Positions 23,618 to 54,100 of a stretch of 64,000 nucleotides of DNA are shown one piece after another (within the stretch, counting starts at the first letter, position 1; every line of letters starts with the position of its first letter). The translations under genes were made by a program, and so were the position numbers. The DNA comes from Volvox africanus. Lineage: Eukaryota; Chlorophyta; Chlorophyceae; Chlamydomonadales; Volvocaceae. The stretch spans positions 1,488,001 to 1,552,000 of the forward strand of contig BSDZ01000080.1 of NCBI GenBank assembly GCA_030268105.1, in the 5' to 3' direction. A model generated the notes under the pieces. That model made no database searches. It was not told the origin of the DNA and worked only from the letters and a program-made list of their open reading frames with translations.

Positions 23618-24814
23618 CTACGATTCACGCGCCTCACTAACCGTTGCAACATTCGCTACCGCCTCGGCTGCTTTCCGCTTCCTGCCGGCCGAGGTCTGGC
23701 CAGGTTTGGCAGCAGCTACTAGGAGCTGATCTCGAAGGGTTTGGACCTGTTCGGGTGAGCCATGGATGGGTAGTGTCGAGGTAACGCAGGAGCCGCACAC
23801 GGGGCAGCTCGCGTCGCCATCGCCACCACGGCGGATGTTTGCCAGTGCTCGGTCGCTTAACACGTGGCCGCAGGGCCGTAATGCAGAGCAGGGGTGTCGG
23901 TCACATGGCAGCAACGTTATGGGGCATACGAACGAAGACCCGGATGTAGAAGACGCCCCTCTTGACGTAGTTGCCGCACCCCCTGCAATCGTAGTAGTTA
24001 CCGCTGCCGTGGGGGGTGCTGCTGCCGCTGCTACTGATGGACGGAGTTCAAAAGAAGCAGAATGTGAGTATGATGATGATGATGATGAAATGCCGTGATC
24101 GCCATCATCTGCAGTGTGGAGATGCACTTCCATCACGTCCTTGAGGGAGTTGATATGATCCAGTCCGCCGGCGGCGACCCGCAGCTGATTGGCGTACGCC
24201 ATTAGCGCCTCCGATGAGGTCACCTTGCCCTTCTTCACCAACAGGAACTGCAGCACTGCGTCCTTGTTGTACAGCCGGCCGAGGCCGCAAGCGACGATAG
24301 GGGACTGCAGCGGTTGAGAGCTCAGGGCGCAGGTAGACCAGGCGATAGACCTGAGTACATGGATCAGTTCGAAATATGCGCATTCATGGGCGTGCGTCAG
24401 GGTGTCGACAATGGATCGTGAGTAGGGCTCGTGGAGGCGCATGGGCAAATGTATGTGTGGTCCATGCGCTGGTATGATTGCTACCTGAAGGTAGTACAGC
24501 AAAGCTGACGTCCTGGGACAGAGGGCACAAGGTATTCTTGACTTCATAACGGCTCCAATTCACGGAATCTGGATAGAAGAGTGCTAGGTCCTGGAAACCT
24601 GGACCGTGCACTGCCGTATGCTGCCGGCACAATTGAACTGATTGAATCCATTACATGGAGCTTACCTTTCAAGCGATTTATCAGCTTTTTCCGTCGGAAC
24701 TCTTGACACGTTTCCACCTCGTGTGGACGTGGACGTGTCGTTCTGGGCTACACGCCATGACTGGCCGCGAAGGACATCCGAGCGAGTTACAATTGTCCCG
24801 CCATCAAGACCCAT
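23618..24814 (-). CDS. RTF2: Replication termination factor 2 (RTF2) family protein
   Basis: RTF2 proteins act at stalled replication forks and in replication termination. Two exons, complement of 24666-24814 and 23618-24350, join in phase to about 293 residues, within the usual range. The family start MGLDGGTI is at 24814. Exon 2 opens with the diagnostic block WSTCALSSQPL, SPIVACGLGRLYNKDAVLQF and continues with HINSLKDVMEVHL. A Ser/Ala/Thr-rich insert follows, then the C-terminal zinc-binding module FVCPITLLPC, LRPCGHVLSDRAL and CPVCG. A basic tail with GRKRKAAEA may be nuclear-localising. The donor after 24666 is GTAAG and the acceptor before 24350 is CAG. The 3' half is a single exon. 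Confidence 0.93.
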
Positions 24815-25476
24815 CTTGAAAGATTACAACAAGTACACTGGTGTAAGGAGTTACGGCTAATTAAGGCGTTCCTATAAAGATGCGGGAGGGGTTAATATGC
24901 GCCCTGTGTTTAATACCGCCGCTTGTCGCTATTCAGGGTTAATTAAACAATGCAAAGATCCCAACGCACAACCTTTAGCAAATCTTCACGGATAACGAAT
25001 AAGCCACGACATGTTGCTTTTGTTCTTTGTACCTATTTGTGATGGATCTGGCATATGTGCATGCGTATCTGGAAAGCAATATTGATTAATGGTTAGACAG
25101 TTAATAGCCTACAGTAGTCAAGTTCAAGAAATCATGCTGCAGCGACGGTAGTTTGCGTACCGCGTTCAGATTGTTCAAATGGCCAACCGGTTAGGATGCC
25201 ATGCGACAAGTGTTCTGCCCGGCTTCGTGACGAGTGCATGCACATTTCACCTCAAAGAATAGCTTACACGTTACGCAAGGAACATGTTATGCTCATTGTC
25301 AGACTCCGAGCCCTTCGCGCTGTCGGGAAGGTGCATGATACCGCCACCAGGCAGGCAACCTTCCTCCCTTCCCAGACATAAAAGATAAGCCCCCAGAACC
25401 AAGGGTGAATTGCATCCGTGTAACCGCACCCACTCCTTCCGCTGCTGCCGGAGCAATAACGCCATCCTCCCAATAC
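24815..25476. other. Spacer between RTF2 start and REI1 stop
   Basis: Both flanking genes run on the minus strand, so this 662-bp spacer should carry the RTF2 promoter and the REI1 3' UTR. No exon is visible. The stretch 24900-25150 is AT-rich. Confidence 0.45.
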
Positions 25477-28400
25477 CTAATACTCGCAGTTCTTTGGCAG
25501 CTTCTTAAGGGTGTTCTTAATCATGCTCATTTTTAGCTGACTGGCTTGTTGATGTCGGCGGCTGGCGGTGGCGTCCTTCTTCGCCTTGAGGTCCCGTACG
25601 TCGTTTGTGGACGTGGGGGCACCCAATGCACGATACCTAAAGAACAACGGGTCCAGCGGAAGCATGGGACTTAGAAGAGATGAAAATCGGGAAATACCGA
25701 GCAATGCTCAGCAGTGCCGAATAGGGAGTTCAGTAGGAAATGCAAACAGGCCGGGATTGTGGTCGATATCAGTATACAACATATCAACAGATAGATAGAT
25801 AGATAGACAGATAGATAGATAGATCTGTGCATGTATGTATGTCAGTCGTAGCCTTTGATGACCGGTTCCAAGGTTTTCGAACCCCACCCCATCCCACTCT
25901 TCGCCTCTGCTCCCTTTGCTCCCTCTCTTTCCCTACCTGGCCAGCATGGTATTGACCAGCACCGACCGGCGGTCATCCTCTGGCCGGTGCCGCTGACGAT
26001 AGAGCCGGGCGAACTCGCGGTGGCCAAGAATCTTGCCTCCACTAAAGCCGTCCTCTCCACCGCCCACCACAAGCTCGTAGCCCGCCACCGCGGCAGTACT
26101 GGTGCAAGGAACCGCGCCCGCGAGGACCACAACCTCGCTGGACTCATCGGCAGCGCCAGAGTCCTGTCGGCAACAAGATTAAAAATCCAAGCCGAGGGAG
26201 AGAAGAGAGTGAAGGACGGCGAGGCGAAAGTGGAAAAATAACCAGGGATAAAATACCGATGGACACGCAACGCGACACTGCGATGTGAGTTGCAATGTTA
26301 TCAGTAACCCAGGAGGGACAATCACGGAAGGGCCAGATGAGACCCAAAGGTATTTAAAAGTGTTAGCCTTCATGGATATATGGCGGCTGCTGCTGCCGCG
26401 GCTGCAGATGGCCCCACCTGACCCAGATCGTAATCGTAGAACTCCTCGTACTCCTCCTCGTTATCGTCGTACGCCATCTTGCACTGACTCGTGTCCACCA
26501 TGTGCCGCTGCACGGCATGCAGGCTCCGAAACTGCCGCACGTTGCTGTCATCGCCCCGTACGTACAGGGGAACGCCGCCTACTTGAAGCTTAGCTCCCTG
26601 CCAAGCATCAACGAAAAGATTTCCGTTAAAATCATGACGCTGTCTATCTTAACGATAGGAAACAGAATCCAGAATCCATGGCGCCAGGACAAACACACAA
26701 ATATCCAGGTCGAATTTCAATTTCAAAATCTGCCCAGCTACGCATCTCAGTAGCTCGTGTGGAAGATCGCTACCTCAATCCCCAATCCCCTTCCCAATTC
26801 CTGCCAACAGGGCCTTATGTCCAAACATGTTCTCGGAGCCCGAACCCGAAACCCTAATCCCCCATAGGACTGCCTGCATGTGGACGCGGGTGGGACTCCC
26901 CGCCCAATCAGGGAGTTCTATCCCCAGGGACCTTACAGCCCAACTCATTCCGCCAGCCATGCCTCGACCCATCTTGCAACCCACCAGGTATTTGAGTAAT
27001 CCCTCTGGGTCCGTCAGATACTGAGAATCGGGTAGATAGAAGCCAAATTTCTTATACATGTGCTCCAAATTGGCCTGAAAGGACTCGCTCATGTGGTTAT
27101 CAAACAGACTGCGACGTACGTCCCACTCGGGCCATTCCTTGCCGTCACCACTGGCAGCGTCCTGCAATATGAAGAACGCATGGCAAAGGAGCACGCAAGT
27201 GATCTCCTCTTCAGCGAGTTGCTCAGTGTTGAGAAATTGTACCCGTTTGCCTAAGAATCAAGCGACCAAGCTCATGTATACACGCACACCCCAGCTTTGT
27301 GCTCGTAAAGCACATCCGCAAAGATGTCGCTGATTGCAGCCCTGCGGGCTCACTCACCTCCATGTTCGTGTCTTTATCAGGGGGCCCGGCCAGCCCGGCC
27401 AGCTCCGCAACCTCCTCCTCAGAGGCCGTCTCCCATCCGCTCTCATCATCGTCCACTTCGTCCTCCTCAGCCTCAGCCATACTAACATCAGCCCCCTGAA
27501 AAGTGACAAAGGAGACAGAGGAGACAAAGAGATAGAGGACAAAGAGACAAATGGTGACAAAGAGATTGTGAAAGTGAGTGATGGACACCATGCGCATCGC
27601 CAAGGGCCTCAATGGCCCCAGGGGCAGTATCCTAAACCGCTCCGTATGAAAGACGCTTTCCGACACAGCAGCCCTCCAAAGTTGCAAACATGGAACAAGG
27701 GGCAAATGCGAACTGCCGTACATCGACCGCGCACAAAGACACATAAAACCCTCCGATGTAAGCTGGATCCCCGATTGCATCCTGTTCCTGGGCACACAAG
27801 GACGGGATTAGACTCACGTCCAGCTTCTTGTGTGGAAGACCACCTGACGGCGCCACAACCTTGAAGCCGGGTTTTGCGGATGAGGCCGGGGCGGGCGCTG
27901 CACCCACCGAATCTGTTAGGACGATAACGCCAACCGATATATACCGATTCAGGACGATAACGCCAACCGATGTATACAGATCAAGAAGAGCCACATTCCA
28001 GTTTTGCCACGGCGCATGTGTATTCCATCCGGATGCCAACGGATCGATGGGATAAAGATGTTATGTTGTATCAGCCATGTTGTATCAGCCATCCCAACGG
28101 TCCACGACATGAACGGTCCTTCTTTCATCCCTTCCTCTCCGGGTACGGGTGTTTTGACCGGACACCTAACTGAGGAACCACTGTCAGCGCACCTGGTTGC
28201 TGCTGATTGCCATCTCCAGCTGGCTGTCGTGTGACGACGATGGGTTCGGGTGGCGGCTGCCCGCTCTTTCGGACTAACTCAGCGTATTTCTTAGACTTAA
28301 CAAAGGCAAGGTAGGTGTTCTCGGTATTAAATTTCTTTTTGGTCAACAGGTCAATCCATATTCGCTGAACAGGTGCGGAAGATGCTCCGGCGGCCGTGCT

Positions 28401-28592
28401 GCTCAGTTGCGCCTTGCGGGCCTCGAACCATTCTTTGGTCACGGGAGGTAGGCCTGCAACTTTCCGTTTCAAGTTGTACCGATGGAAATCGGACTTGTAG
28501 TGTTCCGAAAGACTCTGCAGGTCCGCAAAGTAGGTCCCCGACGTGCTGCAATAGAAGCCAGTTTGTGACCGGGCAGTATCCATCGCAGCCAT
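25477..28592 (-). CDS. REI1: REI1/ZNF622-type cytoplasmic 60S biogenesis factor with degenerate zinc fingers
   Basis: REI1 proteins help release Arx1/export factors from cytoplasmic pre-60S subunits and probe the peptide exit tunnel. Seven exons on the complement: 28193-28592, 27818-27912, 27358-27495, 26985-27161, 26418-26597, 25937-26163, 25477-25636, all in phase, about 425 residues. Family blocks: EHYKSDFHRYNLKRKVAGLP, PVTKEWFEARKAQ, an acidic segment ending SGWETASEEE, SESFQANLEHM with GFYLPDSQYL, GLLKYLGAKL, SLHAVQRHMVDTSQCKMAYD, EEFYDYDLG, ILGHREFARLYRQRH and a basic C-terminus. The zinc-finger Cys pairs are altered: ZnF1 has C-S-T-S in place of CxxC, ZnF2 has SLFD where CLFC is usual, ZnF3 has PLYV where CLWC is usual, while the His ligands remain. 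The exons themselves are clean, so this looks like a functional gene with lost zinc sites rather than a pseudogene. Confidence 0.92.
25787..25826. repeat. (GATA)n tetranucleotide tract
   Basis: Short GATA/GACA tract in the intron between the last two REI1 exons. Confidence 0.85.
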
Positions 28593-30136
28593 TAATGAAC
28601 ACACTATGAGACTTGTGCCGGTATAATAATTGAGTCTAGAATTGTGTCTTAAAAGAAGTAAACTACTTCGGGCTGTGCCAGTGCACTGACAACATAATTA
28701 TCAGATATCAGAAGGAAGTACCGTGAAGATAAGTCTATTATCTTTTAACCGTTGTTGAGCCACATCTTAAAAGTTTCCAAGCTCGCCAACTGGACCTCGT
28801 ACGGCTCCGACAATCACGACCACGTAAGGCGCACCCAAAAACTCACGTGAACAAATAAGGTAAATCGATAAGAATAATTTGAAAGTTTAAGCATGACTGG
28901 GGAAGAGGTGCAAGGACACCTATGTTGCGAAGTACCAACAGTCACCGGTGTCACAGGTATTCTACCAGCAGCAGAACATTGCAAAGGATGCTATTGAGGA
29001 CCTGAGGGAGACAGGCCAAGATTAATAGCATGTTTGTTAAATTTGTCGTTCCGTGAGGGTCTGTGCCTTCCCAGCAGATAGAAACTCGGCGTTGGTTGCA
29101 ACTCTACCCAAAGTTGACCACCTTCATGCAGTTTTGAAAGCATTTCATGTCATATCTTACTTCAACAGATAGTTTTCATTCAAACCATACAAACCAAAAT
29201 ACCACCGGTTCACCGCTCTGGTTCTCACGGCGATAATGTTGTCGTGGTCGACCGTTAAACGACCGTTTATTATGATCTGTCCGACGCACATACCATAAGC
29301 CTCGTTAACAAATATGTTGTGAAAGTCCTGAAACATGTCAAGATCCTATCAAGTGCATATGAACGTCAATCTAAGATGCATTCAGGACTCCAGGCAACGC
29401 TGTTTTTCAACACCAAACGTTGATCCTGGTCAGGCTGATGAATGGAGCACATAGAGGGTAAATCAAATCTTCTTTTGGTTATTTAAGGCCTTTGCTTACG
29501 TGAAGTTGCGCCTGAACCTTCCTGACCCTCCACGCCCACACTTTGACCACTGAACGCAAAATACATTTGCATGCTTTTTGCAATTTCGTTCTAGAGGGCC
29601 CTGGGGCTTTATGAAACTGATGGGGCCCAGCCATGCGCGTCACGCGCGTGCGCACCCCCTTCCATAGACCGCACAAACAACCCCCTGGACCCCACGCATC
29701 CGCCCGTTGTACACTGTTGTTCAGGTGGTGGCAAGTCTTGAGGCGTCAAGATCCCGTATTGCAAAAACGAGGGGGATGACAAGGGGGCCTGAAAGTTAAA
29801 AGATGCACTGCGGAATGTCCAAAGAGCTTGGTTCTTGGACTCTTGGAGCTGCAAGGAAATCCCATGACGCATCGATCCGATCATCAAAAGCGTCATGGCA
29901 ACTTGGCATGGTTCCGACAAGCTGCATATCGTTCCCTAATCGTCCTACATGTCATATTCTTGAAATTTCTTTTGGTTGAGAAGGTTCACCATAGCTTTTA
30001 CCATAGAATCTGATACACGGATTCGCCACTAGCTAGCCGGTAGGGCCCTGTCCATATTCGGAGAGGGAAGACGAACCCACCGGCGAGTCTCATGAGGTAA
30101 ACTACACATTCATAAAACTTCGATATTTTGCAGCTT
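28593..30136. other. Divergent spacer between REI1 and the chromodomain gene
   Basis: REI1 starts to the left on the minus strand and the chromo-like gene to the right on the plus strand, so this 1.5 kb probably contains two promoters. No exon, RNA gene or repeat is recognised. A CAG before the first ATG at 30137 may be an acceptor, leaving room for an upstream exon of the right-hand gene. Confidence 0.4.
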
Positions 30137-36316
<6,180 letters not shown>

Positions 36317-38392
36317 TGTCACACATCTCCTAAGATAGCGGGAAAGTAATGGCGGTTTTGTCGTTAATCCGTTTGAATGAAAAGGGAGTGGTTGTTGGGA
36401 ATTAGGGGACTCATCCATCACCATCCACCCGCCCTCCCATCCATCTCCATTTGTGGCGGTGAATGGCTCCTCCTTTGTTTTCAGGTTTGACGCGGAGTGA
36501 TGGCGCGAAGCAGCGGCACTGTACGGCATGTGCAGCTGCAGTCTAAGTACGTTACGGTTGCTTCCTTATTCGCCAAGGGGTGGATGGTAGAACGGCATTG
36601 GTTCTAAGTCTTTGGACGCTTAGATGTTGAGGCAGTTAGGTGAGGTTAGGATATATAACTGAGTCAACTGCCTCATCATATGCCTCGGAAATCATACCCA
36701 AGAAAAAACGTCAAGCCGGCCCGGACGGAGGTGAGGACTTCATCCAGCGCTCGTTCAGTACGGTAATATCGTACCGCTCAGAGCTTGACCAATGCCGTAC
36801 ACAGCAAGAGTACAGGGATTTTTTTATTGGGCACCCGTGGCATACATGTGTGTATGTCTGTGTGTGTGTGTGTGTCGGGGGTGGGACGGGGAGGCTTGGG
36901 CCAACTGACACGTTACGGTATAACGGCCTGACGTACAGCATTACTCGGTGCCCGGCTCGTGAGACCCTCCGGCCTCTTGAATTGCAAAAGGCTTCATAAG
37001 GCCCTCAGGAACTATTGATGATTATGCCGCGACGGCAGCGTCACGAGGGCCTCCTGGATGAGGTGTGTTTTGTCCCGCCCAGCAGGAAAGCGGAATCAGA
37101 GTTGTACGACGGTCAGCTTCTTACGGACAAATTAAGCGATTTCATTTCAAGTGGGACCAACAGATTAGTTGGCCTCTTCCTTCGCTGATTAGGGAATGGT
37201 ACAGATGTACGACATGTCACTTTAGTACCGTCATCACTTTTTGGGTTAACGAAAATATGGAATGGGTCCTTTCCCAGGGAGACGGGAGAAAGGGTTTGTA
37301 AAAGGCGTCTTTCCGAAATGTTGTATGTTATCGTGTGGGTCCATGGGGGCAAAATCTGTACCTCCGAATGTCGTACTTTGCGGCAAGCGGCATTCAGCGC
37401 AAGGTTTTAGATCTGGGCAAATGGTTGTGGCCGAGGCACGCCGTACAAATCGTGTGCGAAGGTCCTCCGCCTCTGTACGGCTATGTTATTTTTATTTATT
37501 CCACTGTACGGCGTGAGCTGTGAAATCACCACATCTTGATGGATGGGTGTGCAGCTGTGCACCTGACAGCTCGTTCTCAACCTCTCGCTTTCAGTTGGTA
37601 GTTGCTTTAGTTGCATACGGTCAAGTTCGGTTGTTTAACGGCCTAGACCGCGTCTGTTGTTGGAAACGGTGATGACGGGCCAACCCTTGTATGCCTTATT
37701 ACATTTGGTTTTCGTCCTAGACTAGCCTGTAGGAAAGCGTCGCCTCAGCTATTTTGCTGTCTTGTTCATGGACCTAACGAACGTTGGCTAGCTATGGCTG
37801 TAGTTGATGAAGCTGTTACGGCTAGCTATGGCTGTAGCATAGATGTATGGTTGACTGTTAGTCACCAACCGCAGTACTACGTTATTAAGGCAGTGGCTCA
37901 GGAAGTTACATTTTAGCCTTTCTGGGTTCATGCGGCTCTCTTACGTTTATGTGTACGACATCGTACAACTGGTCGCATATTTCTATAGGTACGGAGTACA
38001 TGTATGTATATATCGATACGGAGGGTTCGGATACACGGGGAGACAGAGACAGAATTTATGTACGATACGACTGTACGGCAGCGCACGCGCAATACACAGG
38101 AGCCGAGGCGGCACGTCACATCCGCCTACTGCTCCTAAAGGACCGTATGCAAATGCTGTTACTTGTACATTTTCCCGGACCGCCTGCCTGCGTTCGCATT
38201 CCTTATCTCTATTACTAATATGACTCAAACAGGAACAGCGCATGAGTAATCATCCTGCTTGTATTTTTCAATGTTCGCTTCCCAAACAAACGATATTGCC
38301 ATATTACCCAACTTCAATATACTGCCTCTTTGTTAGTCCTCCATGCAACCAACCCTCAGATCAAACACACACGCACACACACACACACACGC
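36317..38392. other. Convergent spacer between the chromo-like gene and MSH5
   Basis: Two genes converge here, so both 3' UTRs should lie within. Weakly gene-like stretches exist on the plus strand (36658-36760, EIIPKKKRQAGPDGGEDFIQ, and about 38050-38150, AAHAQYTGAEAARHIRLLLL) but I cannot splice them into a gene. A GT tract occurs at 36851-36874 and a CA tract at 38367-38398. Confidence 0.35.
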
Positions 38393-49822
<11,430 letters not shown>

Positions 49823-51162
49823 TTGTGTTGATGGAAAATCAATCTGAAGAGGGCCCGGAATATTCAACTTCGTAGCTGTAAAATCATTTGGTTAAAAGTG
49901 TAGCGACCAAGACATTTGTAAGGGGTGGGTTCTCGTTCCACCAATTAGAGGGATGTTTACACTTGGATTAATTTGACGGATTAGGAAAACTTTGTTCCAG
50001 GACAGTCCTTGCACAGCCAGCACCTAATTCCTGTCTTGTTTACAAGGATTAGGATTCACAATTCTAATTATGTACGGCAATTATATTTACTTCTATTCAC
50101 GTTGCAGACACCAATTCTGCTGTTGCATTGTTGTCCCTTTCAGTGTAAGAACCAAAATAACAATTGATGCATTATGCAGAATTGAGCTGACCTCGACAAA
50201 TGCAAGTCCTACAATTGCGAAAGTTCTTTCCATAGTTAAATCTTCAATTACAAAATGCATTTTCGGTCAGTAAGTACCGGAAGCACTTTAATCCCGGAGA
50301 GCCAAATCGTTATTCGATCGGTCGCGACCAGGTACCAAGTATTTTTGAATCTAATTTCAATTAACACTACCATAAAAAAATTAGGATTTATATGATATCT
50401 TGATCTAATGATAATCACTAGAAAAGCTTGTGCACGTGCGTATAGCGATGTCTGTACCCGTCACTCTAATCCGCCCCTATCCCGTCGCAATCTGAATTGT
50501 ACGACGTGATACCAACAAATTCCAAACGCATCGCGAATCCAACTTCATGAGCAGCTTATGAAACTGATCGATTCTATCTACAAATATAACTGGCACAATC
50601 TTCTACTCAACGGCCCTTCGTGCATGTGCTGTCAAATAACACCATTGAACACAGAACGATACAGACGACCGCACGCTTGCATGCCGCGACCGAGAAAAAT
50701 TTGCCTTCAAAATCCTTCAGATGAAAAACATGATAATGCGGAAAAATTGTCGTACCAATTGTCGACGTCCCGCGCAAATGCAGGCACGTAGAAGGGTTGC
50801 GCGTTGTGAGATCTCGGGTTGAGCATGCATGTGGCAGCTCTGCCTTTGACGCGCGCACGGCTGCATACCCCCTGATATCGATCGTCATTCATACATCTGG
50901 TTGTTCCAGCGCTCATTCGCAATATTATAAAGTTGGGGAATTTTGATACGGTACTTACTAAACACTGCCTCCGCCAGAGTTTCCACGACCAAGTGTCTTC
51001 ATGTTTAAAGCGAGTAGCTCGCACAATGGGCGCGAGCACGTATGTATACCAAGCAGGAAAGCACCAGCAGGAAAGATAACCCTCCTTGAATAACCCAATA
51101 AGATTAATGCCTCAGCCGTAAGTTATTCAAAAAGCTGCCGAAAATATTACGGTCTTCGATGC
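49823..51162. other. Spacer between MSH5 start and kinase stop
   Basis: Both flanking genes run on the minus strand. The spacer should contain the MSH5 promoter and the kinase 3' UTR. No coding exon recognised; 49860-50480 is AT-rich. Confidence 0.4.
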
Positions 51163-54100
51163 TTACGGTCCACAAAACACCAATTTCCGAATTCCTTGCA
51201 GTAAGCGCCGCGAAAAGGAATTGCTCGTATGCCCAGTTGCAGACTTACACCTGCAGCCAGACCCAGTCATCATAACAAATTCGACCGCACAGCCTAGGGA
51301 GGAGCCCCTCTGGCCCTCACTGTCGGCGGCCCGCATACACATTCCCACTTCTGCCGGGATGCGCACGCGATCCGGCGCCCCACTCATGTGATGCTCCTTC
51401 AACCAGCTTTTCAAAGCATTTTTGGAATCGCATCTACAGCCGCATTCGCAAAACCTCATGGCCTTCTCCCGCTCCGTCACGGTGACACACCCGTACGATC
51501 GGGACCCCGACATGGCAGTACCTGGCGCGCAGTTCCACATCCACGTGTCGTCAATTCCCATCGGCACATCAGCGGCGCTGTTTCCGCCAAAGCCGGGCGC
51601 GTCACTGAACTCGGACGGCAACACGTCCTTTCGATCGACGCTCCGTGACGTGCTGGGCAGCGGTGCCGTCTCTTGTGCTGGGGCTCGTGTGATCACCGCT
51701 TCCGCCAACACCGCCGACACCGCCGATACCGCCACCGCGCGTGTCTCACAATCTTGACTGGTTGCTTGAACACTCATAACAGCGGAGTAATCTTTGGTGC
51801 CCTCACCAATACCTAGAGGTTTCGGGGAGAGTTCGTGAGCCAGTTCGGGAACCGGCCAACAATGTTGCACATAAGCAGCGCTTGTGCCTCCGCCGGTACC
51901 GCCTCCGCGAGCCGATGCCGTCATCGTCACTGATGGCGGCCGAGTAACTCCACCTTCCACCCCTACCATATTCATAATCTTTAACACAAAGGCCCGTGTG
52001 CGTTGGCTTCCCATGCTGGCTTGCGTCTCGAATCCCGACAATGGCGGTCCCGACTTCCCTCCAATACCTAAACTAGGCAATATGACATGCGTTGCGCCGT
52101 CATCGATTCCATCAGACCCGCTGCCACCAGGAAATGTTTTCTCCACAGCCGCGGCGGCGGCGGCGCAACTGTCAGACGTCCCCTCCGCCAGCCGCGGCAG
52201 TGCGCCGGTGCTGCTGTATGCGGCACTGGAGGTCGCGAAGGACTTGAGACTGGGGCAGGGTCGCCGTACGGTGGCGGTGGCGGCGGAGTTCAGGTCGCCG
52301 CTAGCACCGCTGGCGACGGTGGTGGGCACCAACACGCCCTCCATCAGCTCACGGTGTTGATGGCGGGCGAGTTGGAAGATACTGGAGGGCGCGACGACGC
52401 TGAAAGTATGTTGTGATGGTGGAGGCGGAATGTCACTGAGGTGGTGAAAGCTGTTAGCGGCGGCTAGTGGTGCATGTGAGGATAGTACAGGGACGGGGTC
52501 GATGAAGGGAGAGTCCTCGGGAATGGCGACGGCGGTGGTACTGATGCCCCGAGTGCGTCCAGATGGAGCAGCTTCCCAATCGGTGTTGCCACAGAGATCC
52601 ACCTATTTGCCAGTTTAACCATTTGAGCAAGTTAAAATACTTCAATTTACATAATGAGAGTTGATTTTTTGACATTGTACGAAAAGGGGAAATGAGGACA
52701 AGAGGAAATGGGGAAAAGGTTACATATACAGTAAAGCTTAAGCTTTCAGCAAGGTCCTCTTGAAAGGAAAGAATCTTTTTCTCGGCGTCAGTTGGCGGAG
52801 TGCTGCGGAGCCCAGGTTCTCAGCGAGATGAAATCCGGAAGATAAGATGCAAACCCTAAAACCCTAAGATCAAAATGCAAATAAACATACTACGGGAGAT
52901 ACGACAACAACGATAGATTATATATACATAAAAGTAACTATGCAGATCCTGTAGGAAATGCCTTCTTGCAGCTGAGGATCGCAACACGCTAGCAAGGAAT
53001 CATGCGCATAACTGTGGAGCTATAAAAGAGGAGAAAGAGGCAGATCATATCTTTAACGACCGCCTCAACCGTTCTAACCGCAACCGTGCGGTTCCGTACC
53101 TGCAACGGTTCAGATTCCGACCCAGTCGCTGTGGCCAAATCCCATTGCGACCTCCCCCATGCGCTCAACGGGGACTCAAATCTGTCCTGCGCAAAGAGGT
53201 TACGAAGTGATGTCGTGCTGACGCGACCGCCAATTTGCGAACGGAGTTGTTTATGGCGAACTCCGCTAATGCCGCGGCCGCCATCCCCGCCGTCGTCATC
53301 CTCACCAGCCCCGCAACCGCCTCCGCCTCCGCCGTTGTCTCGGCCTTTCTTAGACAGTACGACACTGGCCGTACGGCGCAATCCGATGCGGGCGGTGGCG
53401 GCGCCGACACTTTGGCCGTCGAGGACCGGGACGGAGCCCGCGCCGGGGCACGTCGAGGCAACATTGAGATCTTCGACTCGAAGTTTACTACCGCCGCCGC
53501 CGCCGCCGCCGTCATCATTGTCATCGTTGTCGTTATCGTCTCGTGTACTTTCATCACGATCACGGACTCGAAAATGACCAGCAGCGCGGTGATCTTGCTT
53601 GTGTCCAACTATTGCTGCATGGACATTGACATTGACATTAAGATTGGCACACGCTTTCCGACGCGCAATCCCATGCACTGAGATGCCGATGCTAATCCAT
53701 GCATTGGCAAACGGTTTCTGCCCTCCGTTCTATAAGACATAGTAAAACCGTATAAAATATCTTGTTTTACTATTAGAACGGCCAATCGCGGAGTCTACGG
53801 TGGACGATTCACCTGATGTGGCAGCGGCGGCGGCGGCGGTTGAAGTAAGGCCCTCGACGGCAGTATGCAGCTTCGTTGCCGATGGGGATGCCGCCGCCGC
53901 CGCGGCTGCCGTGCACGCGGCGGCGGCGCACACCGCAGGGTTTGCAGCTGGATGCACCGCCGCCACCATTGACGACGGACGGGACGGCAGGTCCAGCTCC
54001 TCGGCCTGTAAGCTGATGGCCCGTGAGGTCTCTGCCGCCGGAAAGGCCACCACCACCGCCCCATTTTTCCAGTTGTACAGCCCTTCAAGTGTCGTACCAA

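Noticed and set aside
51388..52416. Plus-strand frames of 86-158 codons opposite the kinase tail
   Set aside because: Shadows of the minus-strand low-complexity exon, which is phase-linked to the kinase domain.
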